In this document: one piece after another, positions 9,667 to 17,388 of the stretch
Layout of the letters: each line of letters opens with the position of its first letter
Numbering within the stretch: the first letter of the stretch is position 1
Assembly: GCA_910579135.1 (NCBI GenBank)
Contig: CAJTTM010000003.1
Coordinates: 1 to 64,000 of the forward strand
DNA: 64,000 bases
Direction: 5' to 3'
Origin: an uncultured Erysipelotrichales bacterium
GTDB lineage: Bacteria > Bacillota_I > Bacilli_A > Erysipelotrichales > Coprobacillaceae
The notes under the pieces: generated by a model
Told to the model about the DNA's origin: nothing
Database searches by the model: none
What the model saw: the letters and a program-made list of their open reading frames with translations, nothing else
Position numbers and translations under genes: made by a program

Positions 9667-9698
9667 ATGATAATCTGCACAGATTCCATGATAATCTG
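9667..9698 (-). promoter_or_regulatory. Direct repeat upstream of the -35 box, candidate LytTR operator
   Basis: An 11-base sequence, ATGATAATCTG, occurs at 9667-9677 and again at 9688-9698. The start-to-start distance is 21 bases, two helical turns, which is the spacing LytTR regulators prefer. It ends six bases before the -35 box of the secreted-protein gene. The sequence itself does not match a known consensus closely. Confidence 0.55.
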
Positions 9699-9731
9699 TC
9701 ATCTTTCTTGTTTTAAATCATATTATTGCCT

Positions 9732-9763
9732 ACGAATTTCTAAAATATTGAACGGATTTCTAA
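9732..9763 (+). promoter_or_regulatory. Second direct repeat, upstream of the response-regulator gene
   Basis: ACGAATTTCTAA (9732-9743) and ACGGATTTCTAA (9752-9763) repeat with a 20-base period upstream of a TATAAT at 9793-9798 that has no good -35 box. This could be an activator site for the regulator's own gene. Confidence 0.4.
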
Positions 9764-9827
9764 TAAAAATATATAAACAAAGTAGTGTTTGATATAATGT
9801 TTTTATAAACTAGGGAGAGATTATTAA

Positions 9828-10514
9828 ATGAAGTTTTTAGTTTTAGATGACGATATTTATTTTGCAGAGGCTATTGCCTCCATTATAAAAGAGAAATTTA
9901 GTCGTGTTAAAATTGATATATATACAGATATTACTAATAATATTGACGTTTTAAGTTATGAAGCTTATTTTCTAGATATAGAGGTAGGAGATAAAAGTGG
10001 ATTTAAGTTTTCCGAAAAAATTAATCATCTTACTTATGGGTATAGACCTATTATATTTGTGACTTCACATATCGAACTATGGAACGAAAGTTATCACTAT
10101 CATCCCTTCTGGTTTATTAATAAATCCAATTATCAAGAAGATTTCAATAGAATGTTAGATGATTTAAGTAAGACACTTGAATTCAATTGTGCTTATATAG
10201 AAGTTATTTGTAATCAAATAAAAATAACTATAAAATTAAGAGATATCCTTTATTTATATAAAGAAGGTAATTATACATTTATACAAACAGATAATACGAA
10301 ATATAAAACATATATATCTCTAAAAAACATATTAAAACAAATAGCTCAAAAGGACTTATTTATTAGAGTTAATTCTGGTTGCCTTGTTAATAAAAACTAT
10401 ATAAAAGATTATTGTCCTGAAAAAAAAGAAGTTATTTCAATCAATGAAAAAAGGTTTACAGTAAGTAGAAGTTGCTCAAGAAATATAATTAATTTAATTA
10501 ATAATAGAAGGTAA
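9828..10514 (+). CDS. LytTR-family response regulator (AgrA/BlpR type)
   Basis: A 228-residue cytoplasmic DNA-binding regulator. The receiver domain (1-115) has the acidic pair at residues 7-9, the phosphorylation site Asp50 (YFLDIEV) and a Thr in FVTS. The LytTR domain (about 123-228) carries LYLYKEGNYTFIQT and FIRVNSGCLVNKNYI. Regulators of this family usually control peptide or bacteriocin loci by binding paired repeats. It is transcribed away from the secreted-protein and ABC genes, with paired repeats in the shared gap. No histidine kinase is next to it, so its sensor is either elsewhere or absent. The start at 9828 has GGGAGAG upstream. Confidence 0.9.
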   Translation: MKFLVLDDDIYFAEAIASIIKEKFSRVKIDIYTDITNNIDVLSYEAYFLDIEVGDKSGFKFSEKINHLTYGYRPIIFVTSHIELWNESYHYHPFWFINKSNYQEDFNRMLDDLSKTLEFNCAYIEVICNQIKITIKLRDILYLYKEGNYTFIQTDNTKYKTYISLKNILKQIAQKDLFIRVNSGCLVNKNYIKDYCPEKKEVISINEKRFTVSRSCSRNIINLINNRR

Positions 10515-10552
10515 TAATTAAATAATTCTTTTGAAATAAATACGAGAGTCAC

Positions 10553-10666
10553 GAACATCTGATCTTCCATATAAATTCTTATGTAGAAATGAAATTAAGC
10601 TAATTACTTTAAATTATGAACAAAAAGTATAAAATTTATAAATAGGACGACTCAAAAAAGTAGTCC
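10553..10666 (+). repeat. Right direct repeat: displaced 3' end of the phosphoesterase gene
   Basis: Matches 4893-5012. It begins abruptly inside codon 248 of the gene and still reads in frame as TSDLPYKFLCRNEIKL through to a stop. The differences from the left copy within the coding part are synonymous only. Confidence 0.9.
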
Positions 10667-10680
10667 TATTTATTTTTTTA
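10640..10680 (+). terminator. Terminator within the right repeat
   Basis: Stem of GGAC/GTCC with flanking AAATA/TATTT pairs around 10640-10671, followed by a T run. It now serves as terminator of the LytTR gene. Confidence 0.75.
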
Positions 10681-10689
10681 TATATGAAA

Positions 10690-10717
10690 TATAGTAAAAG
10701 CAGCACAATTGTGCTGC
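10690..10717 (-). terminator. Intrinsic terminator of the 82-residue membrane protein gene
   Basis: Perfect 18-base palindrome GCAGCACAATTGTGCTGC (10700-10717) followed on the minus strand by TTTTACTAT. Confidence 0.8.
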
Positions 10718-10739
10718 CTAGTAAATTAAATTTATACAA

Positions 10740-10988
10740 CTACATAAAATAGCCAGTTAAAATAGGAAGAAGAATAAAAGCAAGGAATTTTACAAATAAT
10801 TCCCATCCTTTTTCCATTTTTCTTCCATCTTCAGTCATTATAGAATATAGAAGCACATTTAAAAATAAAAGTCCAAAAGAATATGTTATATGAATTTTAT
10901 AATAATCCAAAGTTACATCTATTATGTGCCCAATGATAACAATAACGATATAAAAAAATAATTTTTTTCTATCTATTTTCTTCTTCAT
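10740..10988 (-). CDS. Small three-segment membrane protein, unknown
   Basis: An 82-residue protein with a basic start (MKKKIDRKKL) and three hydrophobic stretches (about 11-24, 32-50 and 66-82). The short charged loop TEDGRKMEKGWE comes before the last. A good ribosome site (AGAGGAG) precedes the ATG at 10988 and a terminator follows, so it is a real single-gene unit. I do not recognise a family. It lies just outside the right repeat, so it was probably the neighbour of the phosphoesterase gene before the cassette arrived. Small multi-segment proteins near peptide loci can be immunity proteins, but nothing in the sequence shows this. Confidence 0.65.
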   Translation of the reverse strand: MKKKIDRKKLFFYIVIVIIGHIIDVTLDYYKIHITYSFGLLFLNVLLYSIMTEDGRKMEKGWELFVKFLAFILLPILTGYFM

Positions 10989-11277
10989 TGCTATCTCCTC
11001 TCTAACAATTTAATTACTATAATTAAAAGTTTATTCTTTAATTTTATTATTGACTTTTTTTATTGTTATGTCAATAAAAAATAAAAATTCACTTATTTTC
11101 GTAATGGTTTATCATATTTATATACTTAAAATATTTAAGTAAAAGTAATGATTAAATTATTTTTTAATAATAAATACTATAATCTATGAATTACAATTCT
11201 TTTTTATATAAAAAAAGAAGACTTTTGTCTAAAAATTTGTTATGATAATGAAAATGTATAAAAAAGGGAGAATAGTA

Positions 11278-12561
11278 ATGGATAAAGAAAAAACTTTAAT
11301 TGTTGATGTTGATGAAAAACCTGATTTATTACAATGGTTCTTCTTAAGCTTTCAACATGTATTTGCAATGTTTGGAGCAACAATACTTGTTCCAATGATG
11401 ACAGGATTTCCAGTTTCAGTAGCCTTATTTGCTTCTGGAATAGGAACTTTGATTTATACAGTATGTACAAAAAGAAAAGTTCCAGTTTATCTTGGATCAT
11501 CTTTTGCTTATATTAGTGCTGTTATACTCGCTGTAGAAGCTATGGGTGGAGATATTTCTGCTGCTCAAACTGGTCTTATATTAGTCGGAATTATTTATGT
11601 TATAGTTGCGATTGTTATTAAGTTCATTGGAAAAGATTGGATTGATAAATTATTGCCTCCAATTGTTATTGGACCAATGATTGCAGTTATTGGTTTAGGA
11701 CTTGCAGGAAGTGCTATTTCAAATGCTGGATTTATTGAAGGTGGGGATGTTGCTCCTATGATTGTTGCAATCGTAACATTCTTAGTCGCTGCTTTAATTT
11801 CTAGTCAAGCTAAGGGCTTCTTAAAAATTGTTCCTTTCCTTATAGCAATCGTTGTTGGATATATTCTATCAATATGTTTAGGGATTGTTGATTTTAGTGG
11901 TGTAGTATCAGCAAAATGGTTTTCTATGCCTGAATTTGCATTTCCTTTTGCACTTGGTAATTTTAAACAATATAAACTTTATTTTGGTCCTGAAACATTA
12001 GCAATCCTACCAGTTGCAATCGTCACTATTTCTGAACATATTGGAGATCATACTGTGTTAGGTAAGATTTGTGGTAAAAACTTCTTAAAAGATCCTGGAT
12101 TAGATAGAACACTTATCGGTGATGGTGTAGCAACTGCCATATCTGCATTTTTAGGAGGACCTGCTAATACAACATATGGCGAAAACACAGGAGTTATCGG
12201 TCTTACAAAAATTGGTTCTGTTTATGTAACTTGTGGAGCTGCTTGTATTGCTATTGTGTTATCATTTTGTGGTAAGGTTTCAGCAGTCATTAGCTCTATT
12301 CCTTCATGTGTACTTGGAGGTATGAGTATTTTATTATATGGTGTTATCGCAAGTAATGGTTTAAGAATATTAATAGATGAACATGTTGATTTTTCAAAAC
12401 AAAGAAACTTAATTATTGCTTCAGCTATGCTAGTTATTGGTTTAGGAGGTGCAGTATTCCCACTTGGTGGAAGTGCAACTTTATCTGGAACAGCACTTGC
12501 TGCAATTGTTGGAGTTTTCTTAAATTTGATATTACCAGACAAAGAAGAAAATAATTCATAA
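11278..12561 (+). CDS. uraA: Uracil permease (NCS2 family)
   Basis: Proton-coupled nucleobase transporter of 427 residues with the 14-segment NCS2 fold. VPVYLGSSFAYI near residue 60 is the UraA-type motif. The substrate-site region SEHIGDHTVLGKI and the GGPANTTYGENTGVIGLTK motif point to uracil rather than xanthine. I start at the ATG at 11278, where GGGAG precedes with good spacing; an in-frame ATG at 11242 has none. The gene stands alone, 290 bases after the small membrane protein, without a visible pyrR-type leader. It would supply uracil for salvage, fitting the pyrimidine nucleoside phosphorylase at 22006. Confidence 0.92.
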   Translation: MDKEKTLIVDVDEKPDLLQWFFLSFQHVFAMFGATILVPMMTGFPVSVALFASGIGTLIYTVCTKRKVPVYLGSSFAYISAVILAVEAMGGDISAAQTGLILVGIIYVIVAIVIKFIGKDWIDKLLPPIVIGPMIAVIGLGLAGSAISNAGFIEGGDVAPMIVAIVTFLVAALISSQAKGFLKIVPFLIAIVVGYILSICLGIVDFSGVVSAKWFSMPEFAFPFALGNFKQYKLYFGPETLAILPVAIVTISEHIGDHTVLGKICGKNFLKDPGLDRTLIGDGVATAISAFLGGPANTTYGENTGVIGLTKIGSVYVTCGAACIAIVLSFCGKVSAVISSIPSCVLGGMSILLYGVIASNGLRILIDEHVDFSKQRNLIIASAMLVIGLGGAVFPLGGSATLSGTALAAIVGVFLNLILPDKEENNS

Positions 12562-12624
12562 TTACAACAATTACAAATTTCTCATAAGGCTATAATGAAT
12601 GACTTTAATTCGTTTAGCCTTTTT

Positions 12625-12860
12625 ATCTTGTACAAATATAGAAACTCCTAAAAATAAAGGAATTAATATTCTAATATTAATTCCAAATGATCTAACCTAT
12701 ATTTCTTTTCATAACTCACAATGATAACCGTCTTTCTTTGTAATGCACATTTCCTTAATACTTTTATTAGCTAGTATGATATCAAAATTTTTTGCAATTG
12801 TACAAGCTATTGCCTCTATATCTTTCCTCTCCTAATCAATGATTAAGCTACTAAATAGCA
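12625..12860 (-). pseudogene. Deleted fossil of an ABC transporter gene related to 6952-9093
   Basis: Four blocks match the ABC fusion gene in order and orientation. They correspond to about 8287-8345, 8470-8500, 8527-8577 and 8630-8715 of the intact gene, with the DNA between them missing. Recognisable are TCTTGTACAAATATAGA, TTCCAAATGATCTAAC and GTAATGCACATTT. The region has no reading frame. With it, most of the 390 bases between uraA and the transposase fragment are explained. Confidence 0.8.
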
Positions 12861-12939
12861 AAGATAATGATTTATATAATAAAGCTATTTTGAAAAGTTA
12901 TTGTTTTAGATTTTATTTATTCATAAAAAGATTCAGCAT

Positions 12940-13426
12940 TGTTCTGAGTTATCCAATCAGCTATGTTATGAGTGATCATAATAATAATCCATTGGTATTT
13001 GATATATTTGATAAGGCAATGGAAAACTATCCAGATGCACATCCGCTATTTCATTCTGATGCAGGATTTCAGTATACAAGTTCTATGTTTGTTAAGAAAC
13101 TGAAAGATCTAGGAATTGTACAAAGTATGTCAAGAGTTGGAAAATGCATCGACAATGGTCCGATGGAAGGATTCTGGGGAATCTTAAAAAGTGAGATGTA
13201 TTATGGAAAGCATTACTATACAAAGGAAGAACTCATTCAAGCCATTAATGAATGGATCAACTATTACATATTTGAAAGACTGCAGAGAAGATTCAATGTG
13301 CAAACACCATATGAAGTGAGAAGTGCTGCGTTAAATACTGATAATCCGATTGAATATAAGATTCCAGAAAACAAATCAATTATTCAATATAAACAGAAAC
13401 ATTTTAAAAGTTATCAGATGATATAA
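12940..13426 (+). pseudogene. IS3-family transposase (OrfB), C-terminal fragment
   Basis: The reading frame contains the second half of an IS150/IS3-type integrase core. The second catalytic Asp is in HSDAGFQYTS and the catalytic Glu in GPMEGFWGILKSE, followed by the YYIFERLQRRFNVQTPYE tail. The first catalytic Asp and the whole N-terminal half are missing. An open frame extends back to about 12839, but its first 35 codons come from the ABC fossil and are not transposase, so no real start exists. The element is dead. The left end is lost and the right end is not resolved. Confidence 0.85.
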
Positions 13427-13431
13427 AAAAT

Positions 13432-13455
13432 CCACCAGGATAAATATCCTAGTGG
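13432..13455. terminator. Hairpin downstream of the transposase fragment
   Basis: CCACCAGGATA / TATCCTAGTGG with one mismatch. TCCACCAG also recurs inverted at 13511-13518 (CTGGTGGA), which may be part of the IS end. Confidence 0.5.
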
Positions 13456-13521
13456 AAATATAAACTTTTAATTATTTCATTTGTCGACTTGACTAAATCA
13501 TATCACTTAGCTGGTGGACTT

Positions 13522-14331
13522 TTATTTCATTCCATATTTTATATGATATAAAGCTTCTAAAACTTCAAAAATATATGTAATAGAAAATTTACCTATCAAT
13601 GAATGATGATTGTTTCCTACTTTGACTATCTTATCCATCTTTTCACTATAATTAAACTTATCTAATTGAGAAATAACAATTTTATAAGCTGAACTCCTTG
13701 AAATCAACCTAATTGTATCAGGAAAATCTTTAAAGAAACCACCTGCAATAGACGATACTATAATCAAATCATTTTCATCTAATGTTTTTATAATCTCTTT
13801 TTGTTGTTCTAACGAAAACATCCCTATACAATCTTTACCTAAATAAGATAATTCAATTTGTAATTGCATAGATACTGATTGAGTAAAGAAGTTTCCTGCA
13901 AAACATATTCTATTTGCTGAATGAATTCTATCTATAATATCCATCAAATCATCATATTTGACACTATTAAATGTATCTCTTAAATTATTTAAAATATTTT
14001 CAAAATGATTATTTAATATTTCTTTTCCATCACCAAGAGTTTTTTTATCTGGTAATTGATGATCGAATATTAATCTCTTTGCATCTTGATTAAAATAATT
14101 GAGATTAAGAATAACATCATTTTTAAAATCTGCAAAGGATTCATAATTTAATTTTCTACATAGCCTAGATATTGTTGCAGTAGATACATAACACATATCT
14201 GCAACTTCAATTATGTTATATTGAGGTATTTTATATATATTTGCAAGTATGGTTTTGGCTGCTTTGTAATAAACATCATTTATATTTGTTGTGTTTAGAA
14301 AGTTAACTAAACAGTAGAATGCTGATCTCAT
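13522..14331 (-). CDS. RpiR-family transcriptional regulator
   Basis: A 269-residue cytoplasmic regulator. The N-terminal helix-turn-helix (about 20-75) contains EVADMCYVSTATISRLCRKL. A SIS sugar-isomerase-like domain (about 110-245) carries NRICFAGNFFTQSVSMQL and DLIIVSSIAGGFF and would sense a sugar phosphate. Such regulators usually control sugar or amino-sugar genes. Here it overlaps by one base (TAATG) the upstream phosphatase gene, and no sugar operon is adjacent, so its targets are elsewhere. It ends next to the IS remnant, which may have removed an original neighbour. Confidence 0.9.
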   Translation of the reverse strand: MRSAFYCLVNFLNTTNINDVYYKAAKTILANIYKIPQYNIIEVADMCYVSTATISRLCRKLNYESFADFKNDVILNLNYFNQDAKRLIFDHQLPDKKTLGDGKEILNNHFENILNNLRDTFNSVKYDDLMDIIDRIHSANRICFAGNFFTQSVSMQLQIELSYLGKDCIGMFSLEQQKEIIKTLDENDLIIVSSIAGGFFKDFPDTIRLISRSSAYKIVISQLDKFNYSEKMDKIVKVGNNHHSLIGKFSITYIFEVLEALYHIKYGMK

Positions 14332-15101
14332 TATTGAAACCCTTTAGGTTGTCCTTCGGCATATTTTAATACTGTTATTTCTCCAGTTGTTAAACACAAG
14401 CAATTTAATTGACCTTTATCCCCTACTGCCAAGCCACCGTCTATTCCTATTTTATTATGATAATCTGGATCAAACCATATATCAAATGATTTATCATCAT
14501 TTAAAAAACAACAAGGGGTATGTCCAAAAATATAAGTAATATCAGGATTACATTCACTTAAATAAAAATATTCTCTAATCCATGCCATTAATTCTTCATC
14601 GTTTTCTTCTATCTTTGCCTCGGGATCTACACCCGCATGAACTAAAACATAGTGTTTTCCATTAACATCCAATTCATAATAACTAGGTAAAGAATCTAAA
14701 AATTCTATTAATTCTTTTATAAATGTTTGTTTTGCATCAAAGTATTCTTCATAAGGAATAGCATCTTTTTGAAGATATTCCCTTATACTATTAACAGTTC
14801 CTAATGCTCCATTTTGTCGCCATAAACGATATGGATTAGAACGTTCTGAATCTAAATCATTATATTTTAATGCAGCTTTCATCGATTGTCTCATCATAAT
14901 TTCATGATTACCTTTAAGCATATGTATATTGGGCATCGCATTGACAAAATAATAGATGTCTATACTATTTGGACCTCTATCCATGATATCTCCCAAAATA
15001 TATAGTTCATCATTTTCACTAAAGCCTATTTTTTCTAATAATAATTGTAAGAGTACAAATTGTCCATGAAGATCGGATATTACAAATATTCTCTTTTCCA
15101 T
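14331..15101 (-). CDS. PPP-type metallophosphatase (serine/threonine phosphatase or nucleotide hydrolase)
   Basis: A 256-residue calcineurin-like enzyme with all core motifs: SDLHGQ, GDIMDRGPNS and LKGNHE. Downstream histidines in VLVHAGVD and YIFGHTPC are also present. This is the bacterial PrpA/ApaH-like group that dephosphorylates proteins or splits diadenosine tetraphosphate. Start at the ATG at 15101 with GAGGTG upstream; a longer frame to 15152 has no site. It is translated together with the RpiR regulator (TAATG). Substrate cannot be decided from sequence. Confidence 0.88.
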   Translation of the reverse strand: MEKRIFVISDLHGQFVLLQLLLEKIGFSENDELYILGDIMDRGPNSIDIYYFVNAMPNIHMLKGNHEIMMRQSMKAALKYNDLDSERSNPYRLWRQNGALGTVNSIREYLQKDAIPYEEYFDAKQTFIKELIEFLDSLPSYYELDVNGKHYVLVHAGVDPEAKIEENDEELMAWIREYFYLSECNPDITYIFGHTPCCFLNDDKSFDIWFDPDYHNKIGIDGGLAVGDKGQLNCLCLTTGEITVLKYAEGQPKGFQ

Positions 15102-15164
15102 ATTCAACACCTCATTATTATTATAACTAAAATTCAAGGATATGGAAAGCAATCTAAATACTTT

Positions 15165-15344
15165 TTATTTTTTTCTCTTTTTTGGTGTTGACACTAAATA
15201 AACTCCTATAAAACTAAAGATAAGAGGCCAATATGCAGCTGCATATTTTTGTATTTCTTTAATCAATTGAATATCATATTCATTTTGATTAATTGTTAAT
15301 AAAACACCTAATAACATTAATATCACACCTGCATTTTTCTTCAT
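15165..15344 (-). CDS. Small membrane protein, unknown
   Basis: 59 residues with two hydrophobic segments (about 5-20 and 35-51) and a basic tail, STPKKRKK. The start is the ATG at 15344 with GGGTGA upstream; an in-frame GTG nine bases earlier overlaps that site. The pattern of a Met-Leu-rich first segment, a short charged link and a second segment recalls LiaI/LiaF-type N-terminal domains, but this is too short to claim. It sits between an unknown helical protein and the phosphatase in one strand group. Confidence 0.6.
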   Translation of the reverse strand: MKKNAGVILMLLGVLLTINQNEYDIQLIKEIQKYAAAYWPLIFSFIGVYLVSTPKKRKK

Positions 15345-15362
15345 ATATATCACCCAAAATGA

Positions 15363-15770
15363 TTATAATTCATTCTCTTTAAAAAGATTGTCATTTGATA
15401 ATATTTCATGACTAAAGTCTAATATTCTGCCTAGATCAACCTTCTCTTCTCCTTTTCTAGAATAAACAATGACATTCTTTTGATAATCAAATCGATTTGA
15501 ATGAATAATGCTATTAATATCTACTCTTAAATCACTATCTATTGTAATAATATTATTTTCAGTCATTTTTCTAATAATGATACATAAATTAGATAAAGTT
15601 AATTCTAATTGTATTGTTGTCTTTACATAATCGCTTTCAAGTATTTTTTCATCAAATTGTCCCATTTTTTCTTTAATTTTATTGAAATGATTCAATGTCA
15701 TTTCTACACTTATTAAAGAATCTTCTAAAGATTCTTTATAGCATCTTATCTTTAAATCTCTTTTATTCAC
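15363..15770 (-). CDS. Hypothetical helical protein
   Basis: 135 residues, charged and mostly helical by composition, without membrane segments or known motifs. The predicted start is GTG at 15770 with AGAGAGGTAG upstream. It has leucine- and isoleucine-spaced stretches around 25-75 that could form a helical bundle or coiled coil. It heads a run of minus-strand genes (small membrane protein, phosphatase, RpiR) and starts just after the pgsA terminator. Function unknown. Confidence 0.6.
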   Translation of the reverse strand: MNKRDLKIRCYKESLEDSLISVEMTLNHFNKIKEKMGQFDEKILESDYVKTTIQLELTLSNLCIIIRKMTENNIITIDSDLRVDINSIIHSNRFDYQKNVIVYSRKGEEKVDLGRILDFSHEILSNDNLFKENEL

Positions 15771-15784
15771 TTTTCTACCTCTCT

Positions 15785-15816
15785 ACTATAAAAAAAAGAA
15801 CTTAAAATATTTAAAT
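15785..15816 (-). terminator. Terminator of pgsA
   Basis: An AT-rich stem with AAGAA-TTTAAA / TTTTAA-TTCTT pairs, followed by a T run on the minus strand. Confidence 0.6.
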
Positions 15817-15820
15817 TCTT

Positions 15821-16381
15821 TTAAAAATCTTTTTGATGCGCTAAAGCATATAACCCTTTTGCATAATGTATCATAGCAATTCCCATTAATACAACAGTAA
15901 AATATATCATAAAATCAGAAATAGATTTCCCAGGATTAATAACAACAAGTATAATTGATACTACAAAAAATACAAAAGTTGCAATCTTTCCAGGAAGTTC
16001 TGCTTGATTAAGATGTTTACCTGTATGTTTTAAGATATACCACCCTACAAACAAAAGCATTCCATCCTTAACTACAATAATAAAAACTAACCATGCATAA
16101 GAAGGGTAAGTATACATGAGCGTACAAGCCACTACAAATTGTGTTAACTTATCTGCTACTGGATCTATGAGTTTTCCAAGTTCAGTAATCATATCATATT
16201 TTCTAGCAATAAACCCATCTAAAAAATCAGTTAAACTAGATACAACAAGAATACCTCCTGATAAATAATGTTGAGAAGACCCCTCCACATAAAAATAAAT
16301 ATATAAAAATACTGGAACTAATAATATCCTTAGATAACATAGTATATTTGGTATACTCAAAACTTCTTTTTTATTAAACAT
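15821..16381 (-). CDS. pgsA: CDP-diacylglycerol-glycerol-3-phosphate 3-phosphatidyltransferase
   Basis: Membrane enzyme of 186 residues that makes phosphatidylglycerol phosphate, the first committed step to phosphatidylglycerol and cardiolipin. The full CDP-alcohol phosphotransferase motif is present (D52, D55-G56, A59-R60, G69, D73, D77). Five to six membrane segments can be drawn, and the length is typical. The ATG at 16381 has GAGGG upstream. It stands as its own unit between the ftsX terminator and its own. Confidence 0.95.
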   Translation of the reverse strand: MFNKKEVLSIPNILCYLRILLVPVFLYIYFYVEGSSQHYLSGGILVVSSLTDFLDGFIARKYDMITELGKLIDPVADKLTQFVVACTLMYTYPSYAWLVFIIVVKDGMLLFVGWYILKHTGKHLNQAELPGKIATFVFFVVSIILVVINPGKSISDFMIYFTVVLMGIAMIHYAKGLYALAHQKDF

Positions 16382-16460
16382 ATTTTACCCTCTTTTTAAC
16401 ATATACTATTATATGAAAGTTTACCTTCAAAGTCAAATAACAATATAATAAGTTCACTAA

Positions 16461-16481
16461 AAAAAGAGCACAATGTGCTCT
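16461..16481 (-). terminator. Terminator of ftsEX, overlapping the ftsX stop codon
   Basis: Stem AGAGCAC / GTGCTCT (16465-16471, 16475-16481) followed on the minus strand by seven Ts. The ftsX stop TAG lies in the stem. Confidence 0.9.
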
Positions 16482-17388
16482 AAAATTTTAAAAATCTACG
16501 TACTGAGAAATAACTTCCTATTAATCCCACTCCACTACCTAGAGCCACAAGAATACCTCCATACTGATAAATAAATGGGAATGGTGCTCTTAAAGCAATA
16601 AGTGAAGAATTGAAAAAGCCTACACTTTGTTCAAAGACAAATTGATATCCATAATATAAAACAATAAGAGGAATAATAGCTCCTAAAATCCCAATAAATA
16701 TACCTTCAAGCATAAAAGGAATTCTAATATACCAGTTACTTGCTCCTACCATTCTCATGATACCAATTTCTGTTTGTCTTGATGTAATAGTAATTTTAAT
16801 AGTATTCATGATCATAAATAAAGCTATAATCGTTAAAGCTCCTACAAAAACACTTCCACCATTTCTAATAGATTTTAACGTATTAACAAGATTAGAAGTG
16901 GAAGCCCCACCGTAATTTGTCATATTTACCCCATTAATATCTTCTATCTTTTTTGCAACCTCTGCTAAGCGAGCTGCGTCTTTGACTTCAACATTATATG
17001 CCGCTCCTAATGGATTGTTTTTTCTATATGTCTCAAATAATTTCTTACCATCTTCCTTTTGAGATGCAATTAATTTATCTAATTCTTCAGATTTAGATGA
17101 AAAAACAACTTCCTTCACACCACTAATACTTTCAATATCAGCTTGTACTTTTTTTGCATCCTCATCTTTTAATGATCTTTCCATTTTCACATAAATTGTT
17201 AAACTTTTTTCAATATCCATTGTCATATCTTGAACATTAACAGCTATAACTCCTATTACCCCAATAAGTAATAAAGTAATCGTTACTGCAAATATAGAAG
17301 AAACAGACATAACACCATTTCTCCAAATATTTTGAAATGCTGTCTTACAATGTCTAGGAAGATTTCTTATACAACTCATAAGTTCCAT
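16480..17388 (-). CDS. ftsX: Cell division protein FtsX
   Basis: Permease-like partner of FtsE, 302 residues. It has a membrane segment at about 25-50, an extracytoplasmic domain (about 52-170), then three segments in the C-terminal half including the FtsX/MacB core (TSRQTEIGIMRMVGASNWYI). The FtsEX complex controls septal or peripheral peptidoglycan hydrolases and, in spore formers, entry into sporulation. Its ATG shares one base with the ftsE stop (TAATG), with GGAGG nine bases upstream. Confidence 0.95.
   Translation of the reverse strand: MELMSCIRNLPRHCKTAFQNIWRNGVMSVSSIFAVTITLLLIGVIGVIAVNVQDMTMDIEKSLTIYVKMERSLKDEDAKKVQADIESISGVKEVVFSSKSEELDKLIASQKEDGKKLFETYRKNNPLGAAYNVEVKDAARLAEVAKKIEDINGVNMTNYGGASTSNLVNTLKSIRNGGSVFVGALTIIALFMIMNTIKITITSRQTEIGIMRMVGASNWYIRIPFMLEGIFIGILGAIIPLIVLYYGYQFVFEQSVGFFNSSLIALRAPFPFIYQYGGILVALGSGVGLIGSYFSVRRFLKF

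Larger units (their letters stand above)
4893..10666. mobile_element. Putative genomic island bounded by gene-3'-end direct repeats
   Basis: About 5.5 kb of accessory DNA lies between two copies of the 3' end of the phosphoesterase gene. This is the layout left when an element inserts into the end of a gene and rebuilds the end with its own copy. It carries two ABC genes, a secreted small protein and a LytTR regulator. I see no integrase, transposase or relaxase inside, so the mechanism is inferred. A tandem duplication followed by loss of most of the second copy would give the same picture. Confidence 0.55.

Noticed and set aside
5013..10552. Integrase or transposase driving the cassette
   Set aside because: No tyrosine or serine recombinase, DDE enzyme or relaxase motif was found on either strand within the repeats.
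11242..11277. Longer start for the uracil permease
   Set aside because: No ribosome site; the ATG at 11278 has a good one and gives the normal family length.
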